A stretch of 64,000 nt of DNA. Origin: Betaproteobacteria bacterium (lineage in GTDB: Bacteria; Pseudomonadota; Gammaproteobacteria; Burkholderiales; Rhodocyclaceae). The DNA lies in assembly GCA_016703785.1 (NCBI GenBank), contig JADJBM010000010.1:62001-126000 (forward strand), given 5' to 3'. Below, piece after piece: positions 35,701 through 47,793 of this stretch. Under the pieces are notes generated by a model. The model saw nothing but the letters and a program-made list of their open reading frames with translations, ran no database searches and was not told the DNA's origin. Numbering within the stretch: the stretch's first letter is position 1; each line of letters opens with the position of its first letter. Made by a program: the position numbers and the translations under genes.

Positions 35701-37311
35701 TCACGGTTTCCGCCACGCGCGGATGGCGGTCAGCAGGCCGGTCGTGGATGCGTCGAACTGGCCTTCGCCGGAGAGCATCTTGGGCAGGATCTCGCGCGCC
35801 ATCTGCTTGCCGTGTTCCACTCCCCACTGATCGAAGCTGTTTACCCCCCACAGGCAGCCCTGCACGGCCACCTTGTGCTCGTAGAGGGCGATCAGGCTGC
35901 CGAGCGCGTGCGGCGTGAGTTTCTGCGTCAGCAGCGTCGTGCTGGGCTGGTTGCCCGGGCAGACGAGATGGGGTGCGAGACGCGCCGCCTCAGCCGGCGT
36001 TTTCCCGGCGGCAAGCAGCTGGTTGGTCGCTTCCTCGAGGGTTTTCCCCTTCATCACGGCAGCGCTCTGCGCCAGGGCGTTGGCCACCAGCGCTTCCTGC
36101 TCGGGATTGGCGTCGCCCACGGGAACGACGAAGTCTATGGGCGTCAGTCGCGTGCCCTGGTAGAAAAGCTGGTGGAAGGCATGCTGGCCGACGGAGCCGG
36201 CCATGCCCCAGAGGATGGGCGCGGTGGCGCAGCCGACGGCTTCATCGTCGAGCGTGACGCGTTTGCCGTTGCTCTCCATCTCCAGTTGCTGCAGGTAGGC
36301 CGGCAACAGGCTTAGGCGATGCGCGTAGGGAATGACGGCGAGCGATTCGGCGCCAAGGAAATCGATGTTCCACAGGCCGACCAGGGCCATCAGCACGGGC
36401 AGGTTTTCCGCGTAGGGCGCAGTCAGGAAATGCTCGTCCATCTCGCGCGCGCCGGCGAGCAGTTCCTCGAAGGCATCCATGCCGATGGCGCAGGCGAGCG
36501 GCAGTCCGATGGCCGACCACATCGAGAAGCGGCCGCCCACCCATTCGGCCATGGCCAGGCAATTCCCGGCCGGGATGCCGAAGGCCTGCGCTGCCGCGAT
36601 GTTGTTGCTGACAGCGATGAAGTGCCGCGCCGGGTCGGCGTCGCCGAGCCAGGCTTTGGCGGCGCGGGCGTTGGCCAGCGTTTCCTGCGTCGTGAAGGTT
36701 TTCGAGGAGACGATGAACAGCGTGCGGGCCGGATCCAGGTCGCGCACCGTATCGGCGAACTCCGCTGGGTCGATGTTGGCGACGAAGCGCACGGTGAGCT
36801 TCGGGTCGGCGTACGCGCCGAGCGCTTGTGTGGCCATGCGCGGGCCGAGGTCGGAGCCGCCGATGCCGAGGTTGACGACAGCAGTGATGGGTTCGCCGCC
36901 GCTGCCGCGCCAGCTGCCAGAGCGAATGGCGTCGGACAGCTCGCGTATGCGCGCACGCGTGGCCAGCACCCCGGGCAGGACATCCTCGCCGCCGACTTGA
37001 TACGGCCGCTCAGCGCGCAGGGCGATGTGTAGGGCTGCGCGGTTCTCCGTGGCATTGATGGCCTCGCCGGCAGTCATGCGGCGCAGGAACCCGGCCAGAT
37101 CGCGCGCTTCGGCAAGTTGCACGAGCAGAGCAAGCGTTTCGGCAGTCAGGCGCTGCTTGGAAAAATCGGCCAGCAGGTCGCCGCAACACAGCGACAGGCG
37201 GGCGAAGCGCTGCGGGTCGGCGGCGAAGAGTTCATTCAGGTGCGCTGTGGCCAGCGTGTCCCTGTGTGCAGCAAGGGCTCGCCATTGCGGGGTGTGCGTT
37301 AGGGAGATCAT
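35701..37311 (-). CDS. pgi: Glucose-6-phosphate isomerase
   Basis: A 536-residue isomerase with NLGIGGSDLGPRMATQAL, SSKTFTTQETLANA and the C-terminal GVNSFDQWGVEHGKQMA. ATG 37311 (MISLTHTPQW) is chosen; the upstream extension belongs to the glycosyltransferase. It overlaps that gene's stop by four bases and works with the PPi-phosphofructokinase in the same pathway. Confidence 0.95.
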   Translation of the reverse strand: MISLTHTPQWRALAAHRDTLATAHLNELFAADPQRFARLSLCCGDLLADFSKQRLTAETLALLVQLAEARDLAGFLRRMTAGEAINATENRAALHIALRAERPYQVGGEDVLPGVLATRARIRELSDAIRSGSWRGSGGEPITAVVNLGIGGSDLGPRMATQALGAYADPKLTVRFVANIDPAEFADTVRDLDPARTLFIVSSKTFTTQETLANARAAKAWLGDADPARHFIAVSNNIAAAQAFGIPAGNCLAMAEWVGGRFSMWSAIGLPLACAIGMDAFEELLAGAREMDEHFLTAPYAENLPVLMALVGLWNIDFLGAESLAVIPYAHRLSLLPAYLQQLEMESNGKRVTLDDEAVGCATAPILWGMAGSVGQHAFHQLFYQGTRLTPIDFVVPVGDANPEQEALVANALAQSAAVMKGKTLEEATNQLLAAGKTPAEAARLAPHLVCPGNQPSTTLLTQKLTPHALGSLIALYEHKVAVQGCLWGVNSFDQWGVEHGKQMAREILPKMLSGEGQFDASTTGLLTAIRAWRKP

Positions 37312-38933
37312 TGTCTGACGTAGAGGCGGAAGCGTTCGTTGCGGTCGCTGGGACGGTGGCCTTCCCATATCTTGCGCCAGCCCTTTCCGGGCGGCAAAAC
37401 TTCTCTTTGTGCCGAGCCCTGGACCAGGAACAGGGAGCATGCCGCCGCCCGGCTTCTCTCCCGCGACATCTTGATGCCCGCGAAATAGTGGAAGGCGGCA
37501 CGCTGAGCATCCGACAAGCCCCGCTCGCCAATGCAGCCACTATGGGCGGGAAGCGCCGCCTTGAGCGAATCCGCGACGGAACGGTAGCTTCTGCCATGAT
37601 TGATCAGGGGTGTCCATAGTGCCATCATCAGCCCCCAGCAAAGCGTAACGCCGGCTGCCCAGTGCACCGCGCTGCGCTGGGACGCACGCGGGCTGGTGAA
37701 GACCAGCCAGAGCCAGGCGAGCGTCAGCGCCAGTGCGGCTAGAAAAGCCAGGGACGAGAACTGGGCGACGAAGCCCGGCTCCAGCCTGGCAAAGTTGTTG
37801 GCGATCTTGCGCGGCATGCCGGTCACCATTGCCACCCAACCCAGCCAGATCAAGCTGGCCAGCAGCGTGAAGGTCATCATGCCGAACCAGTCGAAGGCAT
37901 TGGCGGCCCCGCGCCGCAGCGAGAGGGTGGCGGGGGCGGCGAGCAGGATCAACGGCGGCAGCAGGGGGAGGGCGTTCAGGCTGCGCGGATCGGTGATGAG
38001 GCTCTGCATGGTGAGCAGGACGAGAAACGAGGTCAGTGGAACGAGGGTTCGCAACTCGCCTAGCCTGCGCCGCTCCTTCCACAAGGTCCACGCCGCCAAG
38101 GGCAGGGCGGGCCAGGCGAACCAGCCCAGCAGTTTGAGGAAATTCCACAGGGAGAACGGAAAGTCGGCTACAGGCTTCAAATCCGCTATTTCGCGCGCCC
38201 ACCATGCAGCGAACGAGACTGGCTCAAGCCAATAGAACGCCAGGGACCAGGCTAGGATCAGGGTGGTGGCGATAGCCAGCGCAGCGAGCATGCCGCGCAT
38301 TGCGAGGGCGGTGCGTAGCCGGGACGAGATCAGGGACAGCAGGATGAGCGGCGTCCCAAGCGCAATCAGCGAGGGCAGCCCGGCGGCCAGAAAGCCGAGC
38401 CCGAGCGCAGCGCCCGCAACTGCACCGCCGCGCAGGGGAAGCTGCGGCATCAATGCAAGGCCGTAATAGGTAGCGGCGGTGGCGGCGAGAAAGGCCAGAG
38501 CGGGTTGTGCCTCGTGAGCGTGCACCAGCAATCCCAGGCAACCGATAGCGACGAAGATGGCGCCGCGCGCAGCTTCTTGGCCGACCCACTGCCTTGCCGC
38601 GCCTGCCAGGCAGGCAATCATGACACCGGTGAATAGGCCGGAGGTCAGGCGCGCGGCATCGTGCAGGGGCAGAATGAGGCCAAAAACCTTGGCCAGTACG
38701 GTTGCCACCCAGTGATAAAGCGGTGGCGAGTCCAGCCAGACTTCACCGGCCAGCCGCGGTGGTAGCCAGCCGCCGCCCTGGAAGATGGAATACACCACTC
38801 CGAAATGCGTGATGTCGTCACCTTTCCATGGGTCATGGCCGATGAGGCCGGGCAGGGTGTAGAGGACGCAGAAGACGATCAGCACGGCGCCGCGCGGCGG
38901 GAAGGCGAAGGGCAGGCGCGGCAGGGGCATCAT
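37308..38933 (-). CDS. ArnT-like (GT-C) membrane glycosyltransferase
   Basis: A 541-residue protein with about 12 membrane helices and a soluble tail. The first periplasmic loop holds HDPWKGDDITHFGVV, and WLDSPPLYHWV is typical of GT39/GT83 (ArnT-like) enzymes that use polyprenyl-phosphate sugars. The acceptor is unknown. It is coupled to pgi. Confidence 0.8.
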   Translation of the reverse strand: MMPLPRLPFAFPPRGAVLIVFCVLYTLPGLIGHDPWKGDDITHFGVVYSIFQGGGWLPPRLAGEVWLDSPPLYHWVATVLAKVFGLILPLHDAARLTSGLFTGVMIACLAGAARQWVGQEAARGAIFVAIGCLGLLVHAHEAQPALAFLAATAATYYGLALMPQLPLRGGAVAGAALGLGFLAAGLPSLIALGTPLILLSLISSRLRTALAMRGMLAALAIATTLILAWSLAFYWLEPVSFAAWWAREIADLKPVADFPFSLWNFLKLLGWFAWPALPLAAWTLWKERRRLGELRTLVPLTSFLVLLTMQSLITDPRSLNALPLLPPLILLAAPATLSLRRGAANAFDWFGMMTFTLLASLIWLGWVAMVTGMPRKIANNFARLEPGFVAQFSSLAFLAALALTLAWLWLVFTSPRASQRSAVHWAAGVTLCWGLMMALWTPLINHGRSYRSVADSLKAALPAHSGCIGERGLSDAQRAAFHYFAGIKMSRERSRAAACSLFLVQGSAQREVLPPGKGWRKIWEGHRPSDRNERFRLYVRQ

Positions 38934-38999
38934 TCGTCGGACTGGGGGTTGTTTTATGCCGGCGGGTAGATTGTACCCATCATGGGCTCAGAAAGCAGA

Positions 39000-39019
39000 A
39001 AGGCAGCCGAAGCTGCCTT
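39000..39019 (-). terminator. rpmE terminator
   Basis: Stem AAGGCAGC/GCTGCCTT with a UUCG-type tetraloop on the minus strand, 20 bases past the rpmE stop, with a T-containing tail. Confidence 0.75.
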
Positions 39020-39039
39020 TTCGCAGAATGCCCGACAGA

Positions 39040-39255
39040 TCAGGCGGCGGCCTGCTTCTTGCCGTATTTCTGGTTGAATCGCTCGACGCGCCCGGCGGTA
39101 TCGATCATCTTTTGCTTGCCGGTGTAGAACGGATGGCAGTCTGAACAGACTTCGATGGTCAGGGGCTTGCCACTGGTTGAGCGGGTCTTGAACTTGTTAC
39201 CGCAGCTACAGGCGACGTCGATCTCGACGTAATTCGGATGAGTATCGGCTTTCAT
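39040..39255 (-). CDS. rpmE: 50S ribosomal protein L31
   Basis: A 71-residue L31 of the zinc (C+) form, with cysteines in CSCGNKF and CSDCHPFYTG. It is downstream of rho in the same direction, a frequent arrangement. Confidence 0.95.
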   Translation of the reverse strand: MKADTHPNYVEIDVACSCGNKFKTRSTSGKPLTIEVCSDCHPFYTGKQKMIDTAGRVERFNQKYGKKQAAA

Positions 39256-39356
39256 GGGTTCCTCTGCTCTGACTAGGACAGCGACACGGTTTTATAACCC
39301 GGCTGCCCATAAAAACGCGCATTATCCCTGAAAAACAGGGAGTTTGCAATTCCGGA

Positions 39357-40616
<1,260 letters not shown>

Positions 40617-40781
40617 AAGGACCCGGAAGTGAGGTGGTGAAGCGGAAAAGAGAACTTCGAAAGTTCAGGGAAAAAAGTTGGGGTTGGTTTGGGTTTGCAG
40701 CCGGACCCGCGCCCGCGCCGACGGGGAGCTACTGGTTATCTGCCGTGACGCGGTGGGGATTCAGGTAGGACTGTAAGTCTT

Positions 40782-41108
40782 TCAGAGATTGCTGTCAATA
40801 AAGGCGGTGAGCTGGGACTTGGATAGGGCGCCGACCTTGGTTGCCTCGACGTTGCCGTTCTTGAACAGCATCAATGTGGGTATGCCGCGGATACCGAACT
40901 TGGCCGGAGTCTCCTGATTGTCGTCGATGTTCAGCTTGGCCACCTTGAGCTTGCCGGCGTATTCCTTGGAGACGTCGTCCAGGATCGGGGCGATCATCTT
41001 GCACGGGCCGCACCATTCGGCCCAGTAATCCACCAGGACGGGGGTGGCCGATTGCAGCACCTCGGCCTCGAAATTGGCGTCGGTGACGTAATGAATATGC
41101 TCGCTCAT
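40782..41108 (-). CDS. trxA: Thioredoxin
   Basis: A 108-residue thioredoxin with the active site WAEWCGPCKM and the cis-Pro region IRGIPTLMLF. It is directly upstream of rho, as in many proteobacteria. The 165-base gap to rho is the likely rho leader. Confidence 0.97.
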   Translation of the reverse strand: MSEHIHYVTDANFEAEVLQSATPVLVDYWAEWCGPCKMIAPILDDVSKEYAGKLKVAKLNIDDNQETPAKFGIRGIPTLMLFKNGNVEATKVGALSKSQLTAFIDSNL

Positions 41109-41388
41109 TGTTTCCTCGCAAAGTGTTGTGTGGCCGGCGACGCTTGTGCCGGGAATGGGTCAAGGGTCGAGATGCAGTAACGCGGGAAAAAAGCCGGGAA
41201 TTGCCGCTTATGCCTGTGCTTGCTTGTGATTGTGGAGGCTATCGTAGCGAAAAAGCGGCCGCAAGGGAAGTACGGGGGCCGGCGAAATGGGCGCCTCGAG
41301 GGGCCTGAAGGGCGGGCCACCCTATGCTAATATCCCCATGCACAAGACTGATCCCGCCATCCCTTGGAAAAACGAAGGAACACCGCCC

Positions 41389-41712
41389 ATGACTTATGTG
41401 GTGACCGAACCCTGCATCAAATGCAAGTACACTGACTGTGTGGATGTCTGCCCGGTCGATTGCTTCCACGAAGGCCCCAATTTCCTCGTCATCGATCCCG
41501 AAGAGTGCATCGACTGCACTCTCTGCGTGGCCGAGTGCCCGGTCGAGGCCATCTTCGCCGAGGACGACGTACCCGATACGCAGAAACATTTCACGGCGCT
41601 GAACGCCGAACTGTCGAAGCTGTGGAATGTCATCGTCGAACGCAAGGATCCTCTGCCCGACGCCGATGAATGGGCCAAGACAAAGGATAAGCTGGACAAG
41701 CTGGAACGCTGA
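41389..41712 (+). CDS. fdxA: FdxA-type seven-iron ferredoxin
   Basis: A 107-residue ferredoxin beginning MTYVVTEPCIKCKYTDCVDV with the second cluster motif CIDCTLCVAECPVEAI. The pattern and C-terminal extension fit [3Fe-4S][4Fe-4S] ferredoxins. AAGGA lies nine bases before ATG 41389. The open frame from 41287 is not used. Confidence 0.92.
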   Translation: MTYVVTEPCIKCKYTDCVDVCPVDCFHEGPNFLVIDPEECIDCTLCVAECPVEAIFAEDDVPDTQKHFTALNAELSKLWNVIVERKDPLPDADEWAKTKDKLDKLER

Positions 41713-41745
41713 TCCACGCCGCGTCCTCCTGACATTGCCCCGGCC

Positions 41746-44469
41746 ATGCCCGAGGCCGCGCGCCCTTTCGTAACCCGCCGCATTCCCCATTCGGCGGACT
41801 TCGTCGCCCACTGCGCCGAGTACATCGTCGAGGCCTGCCGTCCGCAGCTGCCCGATCTTTCCGCCGCCCTGATCGTCCTGCCCAGTCCAGCCCTGGCCCC
41901 CGCAGTGTGCCAAGCCTTGGCCGAGGCGGCTGGCTGCGTCCTACTGCTGCCGCGTATGGCGACGCTGGCCCAATTGGCGTCTGCCGCCAATGCCGGCGGC
42001 CAGCCGGACTGCCAGCGCCAATTGGCGCTCTATCGGCAGTTGCGCGAGCGGGGCTGGTTCGCCGCGGGGGCCCTGTGGGAAATCTGCGTTGAGCTGATCG
42101 CGCTCTTCGATGAACTGAATGAGCGCGACATCGGCCTGCCCGAAGACGAAGCCGAGCTACTCGACCGTCTCGAGCGGGCTTACGATGCGCGCGGCTCCGG
42201 ACTGTTGCGCTTCGAGGCAGAGGTGGTGCATCGCCTCTGGCGTGCGGAGGCTTCCGGTCCGCCGGGCCGCCATGCCGCCATGGCGATGGCCCTGGCGCAG
42301 CTGGCCGCGGCATCGACCACCCCCCTGTTCATGGTATGCGAGGGTGAACTGCGGCCGACCGAGACGGCCTTCTGCCGTGCCTGGGCGGCACGGCAGGCCG
42401 TGACGGTTTTCCAGCCGCTGCGCGACGTCGCCGATTCGCCCCTGATGCGCCTCCTCAATTACGCTTGGCCGCCCGGCAAGGAGGAGTCGCCGCCGCTGGC
42501 TGGCCGGGCGGAGGCTGCCCGCGCCGATTTTGCGGACAGCCCTTTGACGGGACGCTTGCGTCTGGTTGCAGCCGCCAGCCTGGAAGAGGAGGCCGAGGCT
42601 GTCGCCGCCGCGGTGCGCCGCTGGCTCGGCACCGGCCGCCAGCGCATCGCCCTGGTGGCGGCCGATCGCGTGGCGGCGCGACGCGCGCGGGCGCTGCTCG
42701 AACGCGATGGCATTCTGGTGCAGGACGAAACCGGCTGGAAACTGTCCACCACCCGCGCCGCAGCCCTGGTCGACGCCTGGCTGGAGGTGGTGGCCACCGA
42801 TGCCTATCACCGCGACCTGCTCGATCTCGTCAAATCCCCCTTCCTCTTCGGAGACTGGTCAGAGGCGCAGAGGCTGGCCGGCCTGATGCAACTTGAGGAG
42901 GGTCTGGCGCGGCACAATCTGGCCTACGGTCTGGGCCGTTACGAGGCCGTGCTGGCGCGGGAGCCGGGTCGCAGCGAGGCAGTCGACATGCTCAAGCGCA
43001 TTACGGCGGCGCGCCAGCGGATGCCGTGGGGAGGCGCCAGCGCTGCCGACTGGCTGGCCGGGCTGCGGCGGGCGTTCCATGATCTCGGCGCCATACCCGG
43101 GCTGGAGCGCGACGAAGCCGGCGCAACCCTGCTCGAGCTGATGCATGCGCGTCACGAGGAGCTGTCCGCCGTCCCCACGCGGCTGACTTTCGGCGAGTGG
43201 CGCGATTGGTTGAATCGAGAACTGGAAAGTGCGACCTTCGTCGATCGCAGCATCGAGAGCCCGCTCGTCATGACGCACCTGGCGGCGACAAGGCTGCGCC
43301 GCTTCGATGCGGCCATCCTCATCGGTGCCGACCGCGACAATCTGGCGCCTATGTCTTCCCGCGCCGTATTCGGCAATCAGGCGGTGCGCAGCGATCTGGG
43401 GCTGTCTCTGCCGGCCGAGGCGGAGGCGCGGCTGCGGGACGACCTGGCTGGCCTGATCGTGTCCTGCGGGGAAGTGACGGCCACTTGGCAGATTGTGCGT
43501 GGCGACGAGGCCAATCTGATTTCCCCGGAACTCGGCCTGCTGTCCGTGCTGCATGGGCGTGCCTGGGGCGACGACCTGGTGGTCAGGCCCGTCGCGGCGC
43601 CGATGACGGCTGCAGGACCGGATGCCGGCCAAGGAACGGCCATGCCCCGGCCCGCCGCGCCGCAGCGGGTGCCGCTGCAGCTATCCGCCAGCGCCTACGC
43701 GAGCCTGATGGCCTGCCCCTACCAGTTCTATGCGCGCTACATGCTTGGCCTGGGCGAAGCGGAGGAGGTGCGCGAGGCGCTGGAAAAGCGTGATTACGGC
43801 GAGTTCGTGCACCGCATCCTGCTGCGCTTCCATGCCGCGCATGCGCAGCTGTCGGGCAAGGCGGATGAGGCGCTGCTGGCCGACCTGGAAGCTATCAGCC
43901 GGGAAGTTTTCGCGCCCGCGATCGAGGAAAACTTTCTCGAGCATGCCTGGCAGTCGCGCTGGCTCAAGTGCCTGCCCGGCTATATCGCCTGGCAGAAGGC
44001 ACGCGAGGCGGATGGCTGGCGCTACGTCGGAGGCGAGCTGAAGCGCGAGCGCAGCTTGTCGCTGGCGGACGGCGGCGAGCTGGTGCTGCATGGCCGCCTC
44101 GATCGCCTGGACCGCAGGGCCGACGCCAGCGAAGCGGTGCTCGATTACAAGACGCAGGATGCGCAGGGCCTGAAGCGCCGCCTCGCGGAGCCCTCGGAAG
44201 ATGTCCAGCTGGCGTGCTATGCCCTCCTGCAGGGGGGGCAGGTCAGCGAAGCGGCTTATGTCGCCCTGGATGGCGAAAAGCCGGCCGGACTCCCCCTGCC
44301 GGAAGTGCAGGAAATGGCCCGCGCGCAGGGCGCACGACTGACGGCAGTTATCGACGCACTGCGCCTGGGTGTCGGCTTGCCCGCCCACGGTGTCGATGCA
44401 GTCTGCACCTGGTGCGAGGTGCGCGGTGTGTGCCGCCGTGACTACCATGCTGATGAGGTGCAGCGTTGA
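41746..44469 (+). CDS. addB: AddB-like helicase/nuclease subunit
   Basis: A 907-residue protein with a degenerate helicase N-terminal half and a C-terminal PD-(D/E)XK nuclease (EAVLDYKTQDAQGL). Cysteines in LMACPYQFYARYML and CTWCEVRGVC frame it as in AddB, where they hold an iron-sulfur cluster. With AddA it processes double-strand breaks. A dispersed motif copy at 43168 reads AVPTRLTF. The stop overlaps addA. Confidence 0.88.
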   Translation: MPEAARPFVTRRIPHSADFVAHCAEYIVEACRPQLPDLSAALIVLPSPALAPAVCQALAEAAGCVLLLPRMATLAQLASAANAGGQPDCQRQLALYRQLRERGWFAAGALWEICVELIALFDELNERDIGLPEDEAELLDRLERAYDARGSGLLRFEAEVVHRLWRAEASGPPGRHAAMAMALAQLAAASTTPLFMVCEGELRPTETAFCRAWAARQAVTVFQPLRDVADSPLMRLLNYAWPPGKEESPPLAGRAEAARADFADSPLTGRLRLVAAASLEEEAEAVAAAVRRWLGTGRQRIALVAADRVAARRARALLERDGILVQDETGWKLSTTRAAALVDAWLEVVATDAYHRDLLDLVKSPFLFGDWSEAQRLAGLMQLEEGLARHNLAYGLGRYEAVLAREPGRSEAVDMLKRITAARQRMPWGGASAADWLAGLRRAFHDLGAIPGLERDEAGATLLELMHARHEELSAVPTRLTFGEWRDWLNRELESATFVDRSIESPLVMTHLAATRLRRFDAAILIGADRDNLAPMSSRAVFGNQAVRSDLGLSLPAEAEARLRDDLAGLIVSCGEVTATWQIVRGDEANLISPELGLLSVLHGRAWGDDLVVRPVAAPMTAAGPDAGQGTAMPRPAAPQRVPLQLSASAYASLMACPYQFYARYMLGLGEAEEVREALEKRDYGEFVHRILLRFHAAHAQLSGKADEALLADLEAISREVFAPAIEENFLEHAWQSRWLKCLPGYIAWQKAREADGWRYVGGELKRERSLSLADGGELVLHGRLDRLDRRADASEAVLDYKTQDAQGLKRRLAEPSEDVQLACYALLQGGQVSEAAYVALDGEKPAGLPLPEVQEMARAQGARLTAVIDALRLGVGLPAHGVDAVCTWCEVRGVCRRDYHADEVQR
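43168..43191 (+). repeat. Dispersed motif copy 5 (in addB)
   Basis: Matches GCCGT-N9-RCTGACTTTY exactly (R is G), preceded by C and followed by G; it reads AVPTRLTF. Confidence 0.7.
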
Positions 44470-47400
44470 GCGATGCATCCTTCATCGGCCAGGCGCTCGA
44501 TCCGCGGCGCTCGGTGGTGGTCGAGGCCTGTGCGGGAAGCGGCAAGACCTGGCTGCTGGTGTCGCGCATTCTGCGCCTGCTCATCGACGGAGCCGCGCCG
44601 GGTGAGATTCTCGCCATCACCTACACGCGCAAGGCGGCGCGCGAGATCGAGGAGCGCCTGTCGGACTGGCTTCGCCAGCTGGCCGTCGGCAGCGATGATG
44701 CGGTGTGCGATTTCCTGCTGCAGCGTGCGGTGCCCCTTGAGGGCATTGACGCCGCGATGGAGCGGGCGCGCGGCCTGTATGAGCGGGTGCTGCGCGCCCA
44801 ACCATCGATCACCGTCAGTACGTTCCATGGCTGGTTTGCCCGCCTGGTGCAGGGCGCACCGCTTTCCAGCGACTTGGCCGGTTTCGTCCTGCATGAATCC
44901 GGCGTCCGCCTGAAGGACGAGGTGTGGCAGCTCTTCGCTGCGGCATGCGGCCGGCGCAACGATGCCGCAGCCGCGTCCCTGCTTTGGTTGTTGCAGCATG
45001 CCGGTCCGGAGGCGACCCGAAATCTGCTGTTCCGTCTGTCGGATCGCCGCGCCGAATGGCATGCCTATGCCGGGGAGGGTGCCGATGCGCTGTCGCAAGC
45101 CTTGTCCATCCTGCGCGATCAGCTCGGCGTCGGCGAAGTGCCCGAAGCCATCGACACCCTGCTTGCCGACGAGCTGTTCATGCGCAAGCTGCATGAATAC
45201 GCCGGCATCCTTCGGCGCAGCGATCTCGATCGCGATCTCGAGGCGGCAACCCGGCTGGAGGCATCTTTCGCCGGGGCAGACAGCGGTACGCGGTTCGATC
45301 TCATCGTGACCGCATTGCTGACCAAGGAGGGCACGCTGCGCAGGCGCGAAGCGAGCAAGAAGGCCGAGCAGCGTTTCGGTGCCGCCGCCGCTCGCCTGCT
45401 CGACCTGCATGCGCGGCTGGGCGAGCGAATGCTGGCGGTTCAGGCGGCCCGGCGCGAGGAGCAGGCCTACGAACTGAACCTGCACGTCTTGACCGCGGGG
45501 GTGGCCTGGCTGGATGCAATCGAGCAGTACAAGCACGAGCGCCGGCTGATGGATTTCGCCGATCTGGAATGGCACGTCGCACGCATGCTGGCCGACGAGT
45601 CTCGCGCGGCCTTCCTGCAGGCGCGGCTGGATGCGCGCTACCGCCACATCCTGCTCGACGAGTTCCAGGACACCAACCCCCTTCAGTGGCAGATCCTGCT
45701 GGCCTGGCTGGCCGCGTACGGGGCGCCGGACGTTGTCCGGCCGCGCGTCTTCGTGGTGGGGGATCCGAAGCAGTCGATCTACCGCTTTCGCCGTGCCGAG
45801 CCGCGCGTATTCGACTGCGCATCCGATTTCCTGCAGGCGGAATATGGTGCGCAGCTGCTGGCGAACGATACGACGCGGCGCAATGCGCCGCATCTCATCG
45901 AGGTGGTGAACCGGGTTTTTGCGGACGAGCCGCAGTTCCCCCATTTCCGACCGCACCGCAGTATCAACGACGATCTGCCCGGCCGCGTCGAATTGCTGCC
46001 GCTGTGCGCGAAAGAAGAGGACATCGTCGAGCCGTCGCATTGGCGCGACCCGCTCGCCCGGCCGCAGGCGGTAGTGGAGGATAGCCGCCGCCGCGAAGAG
46101 GCCTCGCTGCTGGCAGCGCGCATCCGGGGAGATCGTCGGCCGCTGGGCGGTGATCGACAAGGACAGCGGGCGTGCGCGCCCGGCGCGCTTCGGCGACATC
46201 ATGGTGCTGACACGGCGGCGCGGCATCCTGCCTGAGTTCGAGTGCGCGCTGCGCGCGGCGGGCATTCCCTACCTCAGCGTCGGCCGCGGCGGTCTGCTGC
46301 GTACCCTAGAGGCGGCTGACCTGACCGCGCTACTGCGCTGCTTGGTGGCGACGGCGGACGACCTGGCCCTGGCCCACGCCCTGCGCTCGCCCACCCTGGG
46401 CGTGAGCGACGAGGATCTGCTAAATCTGGCTGCACGCAACGAATCGAACTGGTGGCTGCGGCTACAGGCAAGCGCGAGGGAGGATGCAGCATCCCCTTCC
46501 CTGCTTCGTGCAGCCCGTCTGCTGGCCGACTGGCGCATCGCCGCGGCGCGCTTGCCGGTCCACGACCTGCTCGATCGCATCTACCATGATGGCGATCTCA
46601 TTGCGCGCTATCTCGCCGCGGTGCCCGCCGCGCTCTGGCCGGGCGTGGTCGCCAACCTTGAAGCCTACATCGCTCTTGCGCTGCATCTTGACGCCGGACG
46701 CTATCCGAGTTTGCCGCGCTTCCTCGACGAACTGGCCCGGCTGGGCGTGGACGGGGGGGATGAGGCGCCCGACGAGGGCACGATCCATGCGGACGAGGCA
46801 AGCGACCGTGTTCGCATCCTGACCATCCACGGCGCCAAGGGGCTGGAAGCGCCCATCGTCTGGCTGATCGATGCCGACAACACGCACCAGCCGGCCGATG
46901 CCTGGTCGCTGCTGCTCGACTGGCCGCCGGAATCGGTGCGCCCGACGCATCTGTCCATGCTTGGGCGCAAGGACGAGTGCGGTGCGCGCCGGACAGTGCT
47001 GATCGAGGCCGAAGCGGTTTGTGCCGCTCGCGAAGAGCTGAACCTGCTATACGTTTCGATGACGCGTGCCCGGCAGTACTTCTTCGCCAGCGGCATCGTT
47101 TCCGCGCGCGGCAGGGCGAAAGCCAGTTTCTGGGAGCGCATCGAGGCGGCGCTTGTTGCACTGGGCCACAATGATGGCACTTACGGCGACCTGCCGACTT
47201 TGGCGGTAGTGTCGCAAAGCGTGGCGGTGCCGCCTGGGGTGGTGGAACGACATTTGCCCGTGACCGGCGTGGGACGGAGAATCGAGGCTTCCAGTCCCGG
47301 GATGACCTACGGCAATCGGCTGCATGCCGCCCTTGAGTGGCTCAGTGCGGGTGGCGACCCGAGCCGGCCCCCGCAGAGCATGGCCGCTGCCGATTGGCCG

Positions 47401-47718
47401 GCCTATTGCGCGGCGGCCCGATCCATCCTGGAGGCGCCACGGCTGAAGGTACTGTTCGACCCGGCATGCTATTTGCGGGCCCTCAACGAGGTCGAGTTCG
47501 CTTTGCCGGACGGTAGTGTGGGGCGGATCGATCGACTGGTCGAGATGCCCGACGGCTACTGGGTGTTGGACTACAAGAGCGGCAGGCCGGAAGCGGAGTT
47601 GCTGGAGTGCTACCGAATCCAGATGGAGCGTTACCGGGCTACGGTCAGGACGATCTTTCCTGGTAAGCCGGTGCATTGCAGGCTTGTGTTCAGTGAGGGT
47701 GAGAGCCTGGATATTTAG
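44466..47718 (+). CDS. addA: AddA-like helicase/nuclease (one frameshift)
   Basis: UvrD/Rep-type helicase with C-terminal nuclease, about 1,080 residues once repaired. Walker A is EACAGSGKTWLLVSR, DEFQDTNPLQW is motif II, FVVGDPKQSIYRFR motif III, and VLDYKSGRPE the nuclease site. The start is TTG 44466, overlapping the addB stop. The frame shifts by one extra base in the G4 run 46126-46129; removing one G restores AARIREIVGRWAVIDKD. In the sequence as given this yields two ORFs (44466-46235 and a second ending 47718). Confidence 0.88.
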
Positions 47719-47793
47719 AGCGATGGCTCTTTCGCCGGACCTTGCAATCGACTAAGATCAATAAAGTCTATAGCCACAATTAAAGAGGACAGC

